64,000 bases of DNA from Ruegeria aquimaris. GTDB lineage: Bacteria; Pseudomonadota; Alphaproteobacteria; Rhodobacterales; Rhodobacteraceae. Below the pieces are notes generated by a model. That model saw only the letters and a list, made by a program, of their open reading frames with translations, had not been told where the DNA came from and did not search any database. Shown here one piece after another: positions 34,252 to 43,209 of the stretch. A program made the position numbers and the translations under genes. How positions within the stretch are numbered: position 1 is the stretch's first letter; each line of letters begins with the position of its first letter. The DNA is taken from positions 310,001-374,000 of the forward strand of contig NZ_JAOWLB010000001.1 in NCBI RefSeq assembly GCF_025751555.1. Direction: 5' to 3'.

Positions 34252-34318
34252 GCCGCAACACCGCGCGACGACCGCCTCATCACTCTCCTGTCAAAACTGC
34301 GTTCGAAAGGCAGGTTCC

Positions 34319-34843
34319 ATGAAGAAACGTCTTTTTCCGGTATTGCTTTTGGCTGGCTTCGCCACCACCCCGGTTTCAGCGCCAGTTTCAGCCCAGACCC
34401 CGGCGACATTCTCCGACACCTATGCGGATTTCGTCGAAACGCTGCGCGTCCGCTGCACCGGGTTTGAGAACGGCGCCTTCGACGCCCCGGCGGAGGCCGT
34501 CAGCCGCACCGCCGATTTCAACGGCGACGGCATCACCGACCCGATTGTCGAGGAATGGCGATTTTCCTGCTCCAGCTCTGCCACGATGTTCAGCGGCGGC
34601 ACGGGCGGGAGCTATGTCCACCTCTTCGTCTCACAGCCCGATGGCGGCTATAGCCGGTTTGAATTTCTTGCCTATGCCGCGATGATCGTCACCCCGCAGA
34701 GCCGCCCGGACCGGCCGGTCCTGCTGCTGCCGCAACATGGCGCAAATTGTGACGTCACCGCCGAGCCCTGCTATGCCGCCTATGTCTGGTCGGAAACCGG
34801 TCGTTTCGTTTCGACTGGCGGTGTGGTCGAGGCCTCGCAATAA
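34319..34843 (+). CDS. Secreted hypothetical protein with Ca-binding-like loop
   Basis: A 174-residue protein with a signal peptide (KKRLFPVLLLAGFATTPVSA, cleavage probably after VSAQ). The mature part contains TADFNGDGITDPIVEEW, the DxNGDGxxD pattern of FG-GAP/dockerin-like calcium loops, and four cysteines suited to disulfides. It is oriented opposite to the riboflavin genes and lies exactly between the two long direct repeats (33811-33952 and 34928-35068), so it may have been inserted or moved with them. No function is assigned. Confidence 0.7.
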   Translation: MKKRLFPVLLLAGFATTPVSAPVSAQTPATFSDTYADFVETLRVRCTGFENGAFDAPAEAVSRTADFNGDGITDPIVEEWRFSCSSSATMFSGGTGGSYVHLFVSQPDGGYSRFEFLAYAAMIVTPQSRPDRPVLLLPQHGANCDVTAEPCYAAYVWSETGRFVSTGGVVEASQ

Positions 34844-34927
34844 TCTCCCCGGCCTTGCGCGTTTAGTGCACCGGATGTGTCAATGCCGGGACGCCATAGG
34901 CAGACAGGGGCGAACGTTGTGTCGCGC

Positions 34928-35068
34928 GCGCGGGTGTCGCGCGGGCGCCTCTGGCGCCCGGGACCGCCCCGCGCCCAGCCCAACGCCTGGGGGCGCATCT
35001 GCGATGCGGCGCCAGGGGGCGGGAGCGCCGCCTGATCCGGTAGGCAAGTCAAAGGGGGCGCTGCCCCC
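34928..35068 (+). repeat. Long GC-rich direct repeat, copy 2
   Basis: Second copy of the repeat at 33811-33952. After the shared palindrome GGGGGCGCTGCCCCC (35054-35068) it runs on into the CCGGAGTATTT element listed next, a part that copy 1 lacks. Confidence 0.9.
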
Positions 35069-35116
35069 GCCGCGCCTTGCGCGACTCCCCCGGAGTATTT
35101 TGGGCGAAATGAAGGG
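35054..35116 (+). repeat. GGAGTATTT intergenic element, copy 1
   Basis: The order is palindrome GGGGGCGCTGCCCCC, a short GC-rich spacer, CCCCCGGAGTATTT (35087-35100), then GGCGAAATGAAGGGGC. The same order occurs on the minus strand at 50948-51017. It lies downstream of the minus-strand gene at 35131. Confidence 0.8.
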
Positions 35117-35130
35117 GCGGGACAGGAGCT

Positions 35131-35703
35131 CTAGACGGCCTGGTGGCGGAAGTATTCGGCCGAGGGCAGATAGCCCGCGGCACGGCCTGCGGCGACCCAT
35201 TCGGTCTCGAGCGGCGTGTCGCCGATCACCAGCACCGCCGAGCCCGGCAAGCGCTGCGTCTGGATCAACCCCTGCACGCGGGCGCGCATCTCGGACCAGC
35301 TGTCGACCAGACGCGGCGCGCGGGCGGCATCCTCCAGCGCCCTTGTGGCGGCCAGCACGCTGGACGGGGCGGCGGGCGGATGCACCAGCGCCAGCCGGCG
35401 GGCATTGCGGACCTGCGCCAGCGTTCGTGCCTCGGCCTCGGGCATCTCGCCGCCCGAGCCGAAGATGCGCAGCGCGTTCGACGAAAACAGGAGGCCCATG
35501 ATATCCTGACCGGAATACTGGCGCACCTTTGCGTAGGTGCGATAGTCCATGCCCAGTTCGGCGGCGCGGCTCATGCGCATTTTCAGCACCAGCATCGGGA
35601 TGGCATTGGGCATCAGCGCCTTTTGCGCCTGCCGCCAGGCATGGGTGCGCCAGACCTGTCCCGGCTCCATCGACGGCCCGCCATTGTGCCCGAGCCCCGC
35701 CAT
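35131..35703 (-). CDS. Conserved hypothetical protein (GHNGGP N-terminus)
   Basis: A 190-residue protein beginning MAGLGHNGGPSMEPGQVWRT. The GHNGGP start is a recurrent motif in small alphaproteobacterial proteins, some of them phage- or GTA-linked. The middle contains MRMSRAAELGMDYRTYAKVRQYSGQDI and the end has GSAVLVIGDTPLETEWVAAGRAAGYLP, which could hold a nucleotide- or sugar-phosphate-binding fold. ATG 35703 lies 4 bp beyond the ribE stop (35708), so it is probably co-translated with ribE. Function unknown. Confidence 0.7.
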   Translation of the reverse strand: MAGLGHNGGPSMEPGQVWRTHAWRQAQKALMPNAIPMLVLKMRMSRAAELGMDYRTYAKVRQYSGQDIMGLLFSSNALRIFGSGGEMPEAEARTLAQVRNARRLALVHPPAAPSSVLAATRALEDAARAPRLVDSWSEMRARVQGLIQTQRLPGSAVLVIGDTPLETEWVAAGRAAGYLPSAEYFRHQAV

Positions 35704-35707
35704 GGTC

Positions 35708-36295
35708 CTAGCCCGCCTCGGCGAGGCGCGCCACATAGCGAGCGAGAGTGTCGATCTCGAGGTTCACGAGGTCGCCCGCGCGGACATCACCCCAGGTGGT
35801 CGCCTCTTTGGTGTGCGGGATCAGGTTGATGCCGAATTCGTCGCCCTCGACCTCGTTCACCGTCAGCGAGGTGCCGTTCAGCGCCACCGAGCCCTTGGGC
35901 GCGATGAACCGCGCCAGCGCATGCGGGGCGCGGAAGCGGACCCGCGTGCTGTCGCCCTCTTGTGTGACCGAAACCACCTCGGCCACGCCATCGACATGGC
36001 CCGACACGATATGGCCGCCCAACTCGTCGCCCACCTTGAGCGCGCGTTCGAGGTTCAGCCGCTTGCCGACGGTCCACTTCCCGAGGTTGGTCTTGGACAC
36101 GGTCTCGGCGCTGACCTCGACATCGTACCAGTCGGCGCCCAGCGCGATCACCGTCAGGCAGACACCGTCGCTGGCGATCGAGGCGCCGATGTCGATGCGC
36201 CCGGTATCATAGGCGGTGCGGATGCGCGCCCGCAGGTCGCCGCGCTGCTCCAGCTCGACCACGGTGCCGATGTCGGTCACGATGCCGGTGAACAT
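35708..36295 (-). CDS. ribE: Riboflavin synthase (alpha subunit)
   Basis: Last step of riboflavin synthesis: dismutation of two lumazine molecules. The 195-residue protein has the two repeated lumazine-binding barrels, beginning MFTGIVTDIGTV and GGHIVSGHVDGVAEV, with SDGVCLTV in the first and LNGTSLTVNEV in the second. It lies about 2 kb from ribBA-ribH on the same strand, with the hypothetical gene, repeats and a plus-strand gene between. ribD is not in the window next to it. Confidence 0.96.
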   Translation of the reverse strand: MFTGIVTDIGTVVELEQRGDLRARIRTAYDTGRIDIGASIASDGVCLTVIALGADWYDVEVSAETVSKTNLGKWTVGKRLNLERALKVGDELGGHIVSGHVDGVAEVVSVTQEGDSTRVRFRAPHALARFIAPKGSVALNGTSLTVNEVEGDEFGINLIPHTKEATTWGDVRAGDLVNLEIDTLARYVARLAEAG

Positions 36296-36468
36296 GTTCC
36301 TTACTCCGCGCTTGTATGCCCGCCCCTGACGTAACGCTGTGTTTCGCGGCGGACAAGCCCCGATGCTTGCCCGCCTGCCCCGTCCGGGTCATAGTTTGGC
36401 CCGAATGATCATGCAGGATGACGGGAATGCCGCGAATTTGGGCAGGCGCAGACGGAGAAGGACCGCAG

Positions 36469-37761
36469 ATGCCGAACCAGACCCAGACCAGGCGGGTGTT
36501 CCTGTTTCTGCAGGGGCCTCATGGACCGTTCTTTGACGCGCTCGGCCGCATGCTGCGCGCGGCGGGGGCCGAGGTCTGGCGCGTCGGCTTCAACTCGGGC
36601 GACCGGGCCTTCTGGTTCCATACGCGAAGCTATATTCCCTACAAGGGCGCGCATGAGGATTGGCCCGCGGCGCTGGCCGATCTGCTGGAGGCCAAGGGCG
36701 TGACCGATATCGTGCTTTATGGCGATACCCGCCCCATCCATGCCGCCGCTGTGACCACCGCGCGGGCGCGGGGTCTGGGCATCCATGTGTTCGAGGAAGG
36801 TTATCTGCGGCCCTATTGGGTCACCTATGAACGCGGCGGCTCGAACGGCAACTCGCGGCTGATGGACATGTCGATCGCGGACATGCGCGAGGCGCTGGCG
36901 CTGTCGGACATGGAAACGCCGCTGCCGCCCGCCCATTGGGGCGACATGCGCCAGCACATCTTTTACGGCGCGCTCTATCACTGGTTCGTCATGTTCACCA
37001 ATCAGGGCTATCGCCGGTTCAGGCCGCATCGCGACCTGCCGGTGACCAAGGAGTTCCTGCTCTACCTGCAACGGCTCTTGCTGATGCCGGTGCTGGCGGT
37101 GGAGCGGATGCTGGCCACCGCGCGCATCCGCAATGGGGGGTTTCCCTATCACCTGGCGCTGTTGCAGCTGGAACATGACAGCTCGTTCCGGATGCATTCG
37201 CCCTTTGCCTCGATGACCGATTTCCTGGCCGAGATCTTCGACGGCTTTGCCAAGGGCGCGCCACGGCATCACCACCTGGTGGTCAAGGCGCATCCGCTGG
37301 AGGATGGCCGCGTGCCGCTCCGGCGCGAGGTGCGGCGGCTGGCCCGCCAGCACGGGTTGAAAGGCCGGGTGCATTACGTGCGCGGCGGCAAGCTGGCGCA
37401 GCTTTTGAACGATGCGCGCAGTGCCGTCACCGTGAACTCGACCGCCGGTCAGCAGGTGCTGTGGCGCGGCATCCCGCTCAAGGTGTTTGGCCGCGCGGTC
37501 TACGACAAGCCGGAATTTGTCTCGACCCAGCCGGTGGCCGACTTTTTTGCCGCCGCCGACCGCCCCGACGGCCGCGCCTACAAGGAGTACCGCCGCTATC
37601 TGCTGGAGACCAGCCAGCTGCCCGGCGGTTTCTATTCCCGCAAGGGGCGCCGGCAGCTTTTGCGACAGGTGGTCGACATGATGTTGTCACGCGAAGACCC
37701 CTATGATGCGCTCAAATCGGGAAAAGCGGCACCAAGGCAACAGTTGCGATTGGTCAACTGA
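36469..37761 (+). CDS. kpsS: Capsule polysaccharide biosynthesis protein KpsS
   Basis: A 430-residue cytoplasmic beta-Kdo transferase that, with KpsC, builds the Kdo linker on phosphatidylglycerol during group 2-type capsule synthesis. Recognisable blocks are FLQGPHGPFF, RVGFNSGD, LYGDTRPIHAAAV, VFEEGYLRPYWVT and the C-terminal KAHPLEDGR, HYVRGGKLAQLL and VTVNSTAGQQVLWRG. The start at 36469 has AAGGA seven bases upstream. It is followed by a Wza/KpsD-type lipoprotein and kpsC in the same direction. Confidence 0.92.
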   Translation: MPNQTQTRRVFLFLQGPHGPFFDALGRMLRAAGAEVWRVGFNSGDRAFWFHTRSYIPYKGAHEDWPAALADLLEAKGVTDIVLYGDTRPIHAAAVTTARARGLGIHVFEEGYLRPYWVTYERGGSNGNSRLMDMSIADMREALALSDMETPLPPAHWGDMRQHIFYGALYHWFVMFTNQGYRRFRPHRDLPVTKEFLLYLQRLLLMPVLAVERMLATARIRNGGFPYHLALLQLEHDSSFRMHSPFASMTDFLAEIFDGFAKGAPRHHHLVVKAHPLEDGRVPLRREVRRLARQHGLKGRVHYVRGGKLAQLLNDARSAVTVNSTAGQQVLWRGIPLKVFGRAVYDKPEFVSTQPVADFFAAADRPDGRAYKEYRRYLLETSQLPGGFYSRKGRRQLLRQVVDMMLSREDPYDALKSGKAAPRQQLRLVN

Positions 37762-37856
37762 ACGACACAACTCCTGGTACTGGATTTTTCATCCGGATTC
37801 CGATAGCTTGTGAAAAAAACCGAGGCAGAAACATACAAGGTCGAGGAGACCGAGCA

Positions 37857-38990
37857 GTGAAACTTAACCCCGTCCGCTGGGCGAAGCCTGTCGCCGTGCT
37901 GGCTGCGATGTCTGTCGCGGCCTCTTGTTCCTTGCCGAAAGTCGGCCCCAACAAGCGGGAAATCTTTGCCGGTTCGGTGCAGAAGGAAGGCGATGCGTTT
38001 ATCGTCGCCGTCAACGACCGGGTGACCCGCGCCACCGCCGTGGTTCCTGCACTGGGGTTCTCGGACGCATTCAAGAACGCCTCCGCCCTGACCTCGGACA
38101 CGATCCGGCCCGGTGATGTGCTGGGCCTGACGGTCTGGGAAAACGTCGATGACGGGCTGCTGGCCAGCGAAGGCACCAATGCCACCATCCTCGAAGAGGT
38201 GCAGGTCGACAGTGCCGGTTTCATCTTTGTGCCCTATGCCGGACGCCTGCGCGCCTCGGGCAACACGCCCGACCAGCTGCGCGAGGCGATCACGGCCAAG
38301 CTCGAGGAACAGACGCCGGACCCGCAGGTGCAGGTGCGCCGGCTGGCGGGCGACGGCTCGACCGTGTCGCTGACCGGCGCGGTGGGCGGTCAGGGCGTCT
38401 ATCCGATCGAACGTCCGACCCGCACGCTGACGGCCATGCTGGCGCAGGCGGGCGGCGTCACCATCCAGCCCGAGATTGCCGAGGTTACCGTGATCCGCGG
38501 CAACCAGCAGGGCAAGGTCTGGTATCAGGACCTGTTCAATTACCCGGAACTGGACATCGCCCTGCGCGGCGGCGACCGCATCCTTGTCGAGGAGGACACC
38601 CGCTCGTTCACCGCGCTGGGGGCGACCAGCACCCAGGCCCGCGTCCCCTTCGAGACCCAGGATCTGTCGGCGCTTGAGGCCATCGCGCAGGTGGGCGGCC
38701 TGATTTCGGCGGCCTCGGACCCGACCGGCGTCTTTGTGTTCCGCAACGAACCGGCCGAGATCGCGGGCCAGGTGCTGGGCCGCGACGACCTGCAGGGCGC
38801 GCAGCGCATGGTCTATGTGCTGAACCTGACCGAGCCCAACGGGCTGTTCATCGCCCGCGATTTCGTGATCCGGGACGAGGATACGCTCTATGTCACCGAG
38901 GCGCCCTATGCCCAGTGGACCAAGACCATCTCGCTCATCTCCGGCGGCCTGACGCCGCTGGCCAACCTGCAAACGATCGCCGGCGGCTGA
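37857..38990 (+). CDS. Polysaccharide export lipoprotein (Wza/KpsD family)
   Basis: A 377-residue outer-membrane auxiliary protein that forms the channel for capsule export. It uses a GTG start with GAGGAG eight bases upstream. The signal ends in a lipobox (AASC, Cys about 24). It contains the polysaccharide-export domain (IRPGDVLGLTVWENVD and DSAGFIFVPYAGRLRASG) and SLBB-type repeats (VSLTGAVGGQGVYPIERPT and FTALGATSTQARVPF). It sits between kpsS and kpsC, 3 bp from kpsC. The ABC transporter genes (kpsM/kpsT) and kpsE are not in this stretch. Confidence 0.9.
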   Translation: MKLNPVRWAKPVAVLAAMSVAASCSLPKVGPNKREIFAGSVQKEGDAFIVAVNDRVTRATAVVPALGFSDAFKNASALTSDTIRPGDVLGLTVWENVDDGLLASEGTNATILEEVQVDSAGFIFVPYAGRLRASGNTPDQLREAITAKLEEQTPDPQVQVRRLAGDGSTVSLTGAVGGQGVYPIERPTRTLTAMLAQAGGVTIQPEIAEVTVIRGNQQGKVWYQDLFNYPELDIALRGGDRILVEEDTRSFTALGATSTQARVPFETQDLSALEAIAQVGGLISAASDPTGVFVFRNEPAEIAGQVLGRDDLQGAQRMVYVLNLTEPNGLFIARDFVIRDEDTLYVTEAPYAQWTKTISLISGGLTPLANLQTIAGG

Positions 38991-38993
38991 CGC

Positions 38994-40997
38994 ATGTCGC
39001 CCGATGGCACGAACCGGGCAGCCGGGGGCGACCGCTCCCGGCTGTTCGTTTATAACGGCGGTTTCCTGACCCAGTCACGGATGCGGCGTATCCTGTCGCT
39101 GGCCGGATACGACATCCGGCTGGGCCTGCCCGTCGAGGGCGATCTGGTCGGCGTCTGGGGCATGAGCCCCACCGCCCATCGGGGCCTGGCGGTCGCCGCG
39201 CGACGCGCGGCGCCCCTGCTCCGGGTCGAGGACGCGTTCCTGCGCTCACTCTTTCCCGGCCGGGCGGGCGAACCGCCGCTGGGCCTGCTGCTCGACCGGG
39301 CGGGCGTGCATTTCGACCCCACGACGCCCAGTGATCTGGAGCAGCTGCTGGCGCGCCACCCGCTGGACGATACCGCGCTGCTGAACCGGGCGCGCGATGC
39401 CATGGCGCGCATCCGCGACAGCCACCTGAGCAAATACTCCGCCACCGACCCCGGCCTGACGCCACCCGAGCCGGGCTATGTTCTGGTGGTCGACCAGACC
39501 CGCGGCGACGCCTCGGTCACCGCCAGCAAGGGCACCGATGCGCTGTTTCGCGAGATGCTGGTCTTTGCGCAAGAGGAGCACCCCGGCGCGCGGGTGCTGA
39601 TCAAGACCCATCCTGAAACCGCCGCCGGGTTCCGCCCCGGCTATTACGGCGCGGGTGATGTCAGCGCGCGGGTCAGCCTTTATGATGCGCCTGTCAGCCC
39701 CTGGGCGCTGCTCGACGGCGCGGTGGGGGTCTATACGCTGTCCTCGCAACTGGGGTTCGAGGCGATCCTGGCCGGGCACAAGCCGCGTGTCTTTGGCCAG
39801 CCGTTCTACGCGGGCTGGGGGCTGAGCCTGGACGAACACCTGGTGCCGCGCCGGCAACGCCGCCTGACGCGGGCGCAGCTGTTTGCCGCCGCGATGATCC
39901 TCTATCCCACCTGGTACGATCCGCACCGCGACCGGCTCTGCGAGCTGGAAACCGTGCTCGACACGCTTGAGGCGGAGGTGCGGGCCTGGCGGCAGGACCG
40001 CGCCGGCTGGACGGCGGGCGGCATGCGGCTGTGGAAGCGCAAGCCGCTCCGGCGGATGTTCGGGCGGTACGGCAAGGTGAGCTTCACCGACACCCCCGCC
40101 CCGGACGATCCGCGCCCGCATATGGTCTGGGCGGCCAAGGCCGATCCCGACGCCCCCGCCGTGCGGGTCGAGGACGGGTTCCTGCGCTCGCGCGGGCTGG
40201 GCGCGGAACTGGTGCCGCCGCTGTCGCTGGTGACCGACGATCTGGGCATCTATTACGATCCGACCCGGCCCAGCCGGATGGAGCACCTGATCGCCGCGCG
40301 CGCGACCCTGCGCACCGACCAGCGCCGCCGCGCCGAACAGCTGATCGACCGCCTGACGCGGGCGGGGGTCAGCAAGTACAACCTGGGCGGCGCCCTGCCC
40401 GAGCTGCCGTCCGGGCACCGCATCCTGGTGCCGGGACAGGTGGAGGACGATGCCTCGATCCGCGCCGGCGCGGGCGAGGTGCGCACCAACCTTGATCTGC
40501 TGCGTGCGGTGCGCGCCGCAAATCCGCAGGCGGTGATCGTCTACAAGCCGCACCCCGATGTGGAGGCCGGATTGCGCAGCGGTGAAATCGAGGCCGAGGG
40601 GCTGGCCGATGTGGTGGCGCGCGCGGCCGATCCGGCCGCGCTCCTTGCGCATGTGAACGAGGTCTGGACGATGACCTCGCTTCTGGGGTTCGAGGCGCTG
40701 TTGCGCGGCGTGCCGGTGACCACGCTGGGCGCGCCGTTCTACGCGGGCTGGGGCCTGAGCCGCGATCTGGGCCCGGTGCCCGCCCGCCGCCAGGCGCGCC
40801 CCGATCTGGCCGGATTGGTGCATGCGGCGCTGATCGACTATCCCCGCTACTGGGACCCGCGCACCGGGCGCCCCTGCCCGGTCGAACTGGCGGTCGAGCG
40901 GCTGTCTTCGGGCGATATCCGCCACCCCGGCGCCGCCAACCGGCTGTTGAGCAAGCTTCAGGGGCTGTTTGCCACCTATGCCCATCTGTGGCGCTGA
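38994..40997 (+). CDS. kpsC: Capsule polysaccharide biosynthesis protein KpsC (dual beta-Kdo transferase)
   Basis: A 667-residue enzyme made of two tandem, related glycosyltransferase modules. Matching blocks in each half are RVEDAFLRS and RVEDGFLRS, FDPTTPSDLEQL and YDPTRPSRMEHL, IKTHPET and YKPHPDV, and GFEAILAGHKPRVFGQPFYA and GFEALLRGVPVTTLGAPFYA. KpsC adds alternating beta-linked Kdo residues to the lipid acceptor. The length equals E. coli KpsC. A large open frame on the opposite strand is a GC-driven shadow. Last gene of the capsule cluster. Confidence 0.94.
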   Translation: MSPDGTNRAAGGDRSRLFVYNGGFLTQSRMRRILSLAGYDIRLGLPVEGDLVGVWGMSPTAHRGLAVAARRAAPLLRVEDAFLRSLFPGRAGEPPLGLLLDRAGVHFDPTTPSDLEQLLARHPLDDTALLNRARDAMARIRDSHLSKYSATDPGLTPPEPGYVLVVDQTRGDASVTASKGTDALFREMLVFAQEEHPGARVLIKTHPETAAGFRPGYYGAGDVSARVSLYDAPVSPWALLDGAVGVYTLSSQLGFEAILAGHKPRVFGQPFYAGWGLSLDEHLVPRRQRRLTRAQLFAAAMILYPTWYDPHRDRLCELETVLDTLEAEVRAWRQDRAGWTAGGMRLWKRKPLRRMFGRYGKVSFTDTPAPDDPRPHMVWAAKADPDAPAVRVEDGFLRSRGLGAELVPPLSLVTDDLGIYYDPTRPSRMEHLIAARATLRTDQRRRAEQLIDRLTRAGVSKYNLGGALPELPSGHRILVPGQVEDDASIRAGAGEVRTNLDLLRAVRAANPQAVIVYKPHPDVEAGLRSGEIEAEGLADVVARAADPAALLAHVNEVWTMTSLLGFEALLRGVPVTTLGAPFYAGWGLSRDLGPVPARRQARPDLAGLVHAALIDYPRYWDPRTGRPCPVELAVERLSSGDIRHPGAANRLLSKLQGLFATYAHLWR

Positions 40998-41014
40998 TAC
41001 CGCGCCTGCCCCAC

Positions 41015-41044
41015 TGGACGCCCCCTTCGGTTTTCCTATATAAA
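41015..41044 (+). promoter_or_regulatory. Candidate promoter of the SufT-like gene
   Basis: TGGACG (41015-41020) is followed 16 bp later by TATATA (41037-41042) or 18 bp later by TATAAA, just upstream of the gene at 41071, in an otherwise GC-rich region. Confidence 0.45.
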
Positions 41045-41070
41045 CACTCAGGAAACGGCGAGAGAGACTG

Positions 41071-41433
41071 ATGACCCACGCGACAGAACCCATGGAAGGC
41101 GCGCCGCTGATTGCGCCCTCGACCGTCAACCACCCGCTCTATGACCCGGTGGTCGAGGCCTGCCGCACGGTCTATGATCCGGAAATCCCTGTGAATATCT
41201 TTGAGCTCGGCCTGATCTATACCGTCGAGATCTCGCCCGAAAGCGACGTGCGCATCATCATGACGCTGACCGCGCCGGGCTGTCCGGTGGCGGGCGAGAT
41301 GCCGGGCTGGGTGGTCGCAGCGGTCGAATCCGTTCCCGGTGTCAAATCGGTTGATGTCGAAATGACCTGGGATCCGCCCTGGGGCATGGAGATGATGTCG
41401 GACGAGGCGCGGCTGGAACTGGGCTTCATGTGA
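41071..41433 (+). CDS. SufT-like (MIP18/DUF59) iron-sulfur maturation protein
   Basis: A 120-residue protein of the MIP18 family. The core reads VYDPEIPVNIFELGLIYTVEI, then TLTAPGCPVAGEMPGWV with the conserved cysteine, then VDVEMTWDPPWGMEMMSDEARLELG. Such proteins help load iron-sulfur clusters and are usually the last gene of a suf operon (SufT); the related PaaD differs in its C-terminal Cys cluster, absent here. Here no sufBCD is adjacent, but a SufA-type carrier follows after a terminator. Confidence 0.88.
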   Translation: MTHATEPMEGAPLIAPSTVNHPLYDPVVEACRTVYDPEIPVNIFELGLIYTVEISPESDVRIIMTLTAPGCPVAGEMPGWVVAAVESVPGVKSVDVEMTWDPPWGMEMMSDEARLELGFM

Positions 41434-41587
41434 CGGTCCCGGGCGGGAGAGTTGGAAAAGCTTCGCGCCCCCGTCATGCCCCCGTTACAAGCCTGGGCCA
41501 GCCTGCGCGTGCCGGCCGGTGCCTGTTCCCCATCCCCAAACACCCGGCCCGGATCGCCGCTGACCCCAAGCCCCGATCCTTCCGGCC

Positions 41588-41618
41588 GGGCCGTTCCTTT
41601 GCAGGAACGGCCCTTTCC
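41588..41618 (+). terminator. Terminator after the SufT-like gene
   Basis: GGGCCGTTCC (41588-41597) pairs perfectly with GGAACGGCCC (41604-41613) around TTTGCA and is followed by TTTCC. It lies about 155 nt after the stop. Confidence 0.75.
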
Positions 41619-41688
41619 CGACCAACCCCCTTGAGCCAACCCCACCCCGGCCCTAGATTAAAGACAACGCGCGACAACGGAGACCCTC

Positions 41689-42051
41689 ATGTTCGGCATT
41701 CCCGGCAAACAGGCCGTGACGATGACCCCCAGGGCAGCCGCCCAGATCGCCCGCCTGATGACCAAGGGCGGCCATTCCGGCCTGCGCATCGGCGTCAAGA
41801 AAGGCGGCTGCGCCGGCATGGAATACACCATGGACTATGTCGACCAGGCCGACCCGCATGACGAGGTGGTCGAACAGGACGGCGCCCGGGTGCTGATCGC
41901 GCCGATGGCGCAGATGTTCCTCTTTGGCACCGAGATCGACTACGAGGTCTCGCTGCTCGAGGCGGGGTTCAAGTTCAAGAACCCCAATGTGGTCGACGCC
42001 TGCGGTTGCGGCGAATCGATCAAGTTCGACGAAAGCCTCGGCAAGGCCTGA
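41689..42051 (+). CDS. A-type iron-sulfur carrier (SufA/IscA family)
   Basis: A 120-residue carrier that receives and passes on iron-sulfur clusters. All three ligand cysteines are present: [10 protein letters not shown] and the C-terminal [12 protein letters not shown]. The N-terminus contains [15 protein letters not shown], typical of the HesB fold. It probably works with the SufT-like protein upstream, although a terminator separates them. SufA, IscA and ErpA are hard to tell apart from sequence alone. Confidence 0.92.
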   Translation: MFGIPGKQAVTMTPRAAAQIARLMTKGGHSGLRIGVKKGGCAGMEYTMDYVDQADPHDEVVEQDGARVLIAPMAQMFLFGTEIDYEVSLLEAGFKFKNPNVVDACGCGESIKFDESLGKA

Positions 42052-42139
42052 TCCCTTTTGCCCCTGCCAGATTGTCTTGTCCGCCTGCCGGTGTTATCCG
42101 GTTGCGACGTTTGAACAATGGATGGGCAGGAGGCAGGAC

Positions 42140-42889
<750 letters not shown>

Positions 42890-43002
42890 GCCAGCGGAGA
42901 CGTCTTTCGAGGACTTGGAGCAGGGGCGCTTTCGATCCATCAGCCCGAACAACCAAGCTGCTGGTCAGGTTGTGACCTTGGGTGGATATTGTGCGCAACA
43001 GA

Positions 43003-43058
43003 GGTTCGCGCCCGCCTTGGGGGCGGGTCGGGCGCGAACCGGATCGCACGCGATCCGG
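43003..43058 (+). repeat. Two adjoining strong inverted repeats
   Basis: GGTTCGCGCCCG (43003-43014) pairs with CGGGCGCGAACC (43029-43040), a 12-bp perfect stem whose loop contains a further GC-rich mini-stem. It shares its last two bases with CCGGATCG (43039-43046), which pairs with CGATCCGG (43051-43058). No T-run follows, so these are not ordinary terminators. Confidence 0.75.
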
Positions 43059-43158
43059 CGGAGCATATTCAGCGCGTCACGCCCATGGCCCTCTTTCAAG
43101 CCAGGAACGAACCTTCTGTAGCCACTTCGAAAAGTCAGCCGATTGAATCACAACGCAA

Positions 43159-43188
43159 AACGCCGGGCAGGTTCCCCTGCCCGGCGTT
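43159..43188 (-). terminator. Terminator of the dctPQM operon
   Basis: AACGCCGGGCAGG (43159-43171) pairs perfectly with CCTGCCCGGCGTT (43176-43188). On the minus strand it ends in TTTTGCG, about 20 nt after the dctM stop. Confidence 0.85.
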
Positions 43189-43209
43189 CTCTGTTGTCTG
43201 ATCCGGCCG

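Larger units (their letters stand above)
33711..34318. other. Repeat-bearing stretch inside the riboflavin region
   Basis: This 608-bp interval separates ribBA from a small secreted-protein gene. It contains the first copy of a 142-bp GC-rich repeat (33811-33952) and one marginal minus-strand reading frame. No other feature is visible. Confidence 0.5.
42890..43209. other. Convergent gap with stacked hairpins
   Basis: This 320-bp region between the 3' ends of tpiA and dctM has no gene. It contains two adjoining inverted repeats at 43003-43058 and the dctM terminator at 43159-43188. Confidence 0.6.

Noticed and set aside
39246-41129. 627-codon frame opposite kpsC
   Set aside because: Composition is typical of an antisense shadow, and it covers a complete, well-recognised two-module KpsC on the plus strand.
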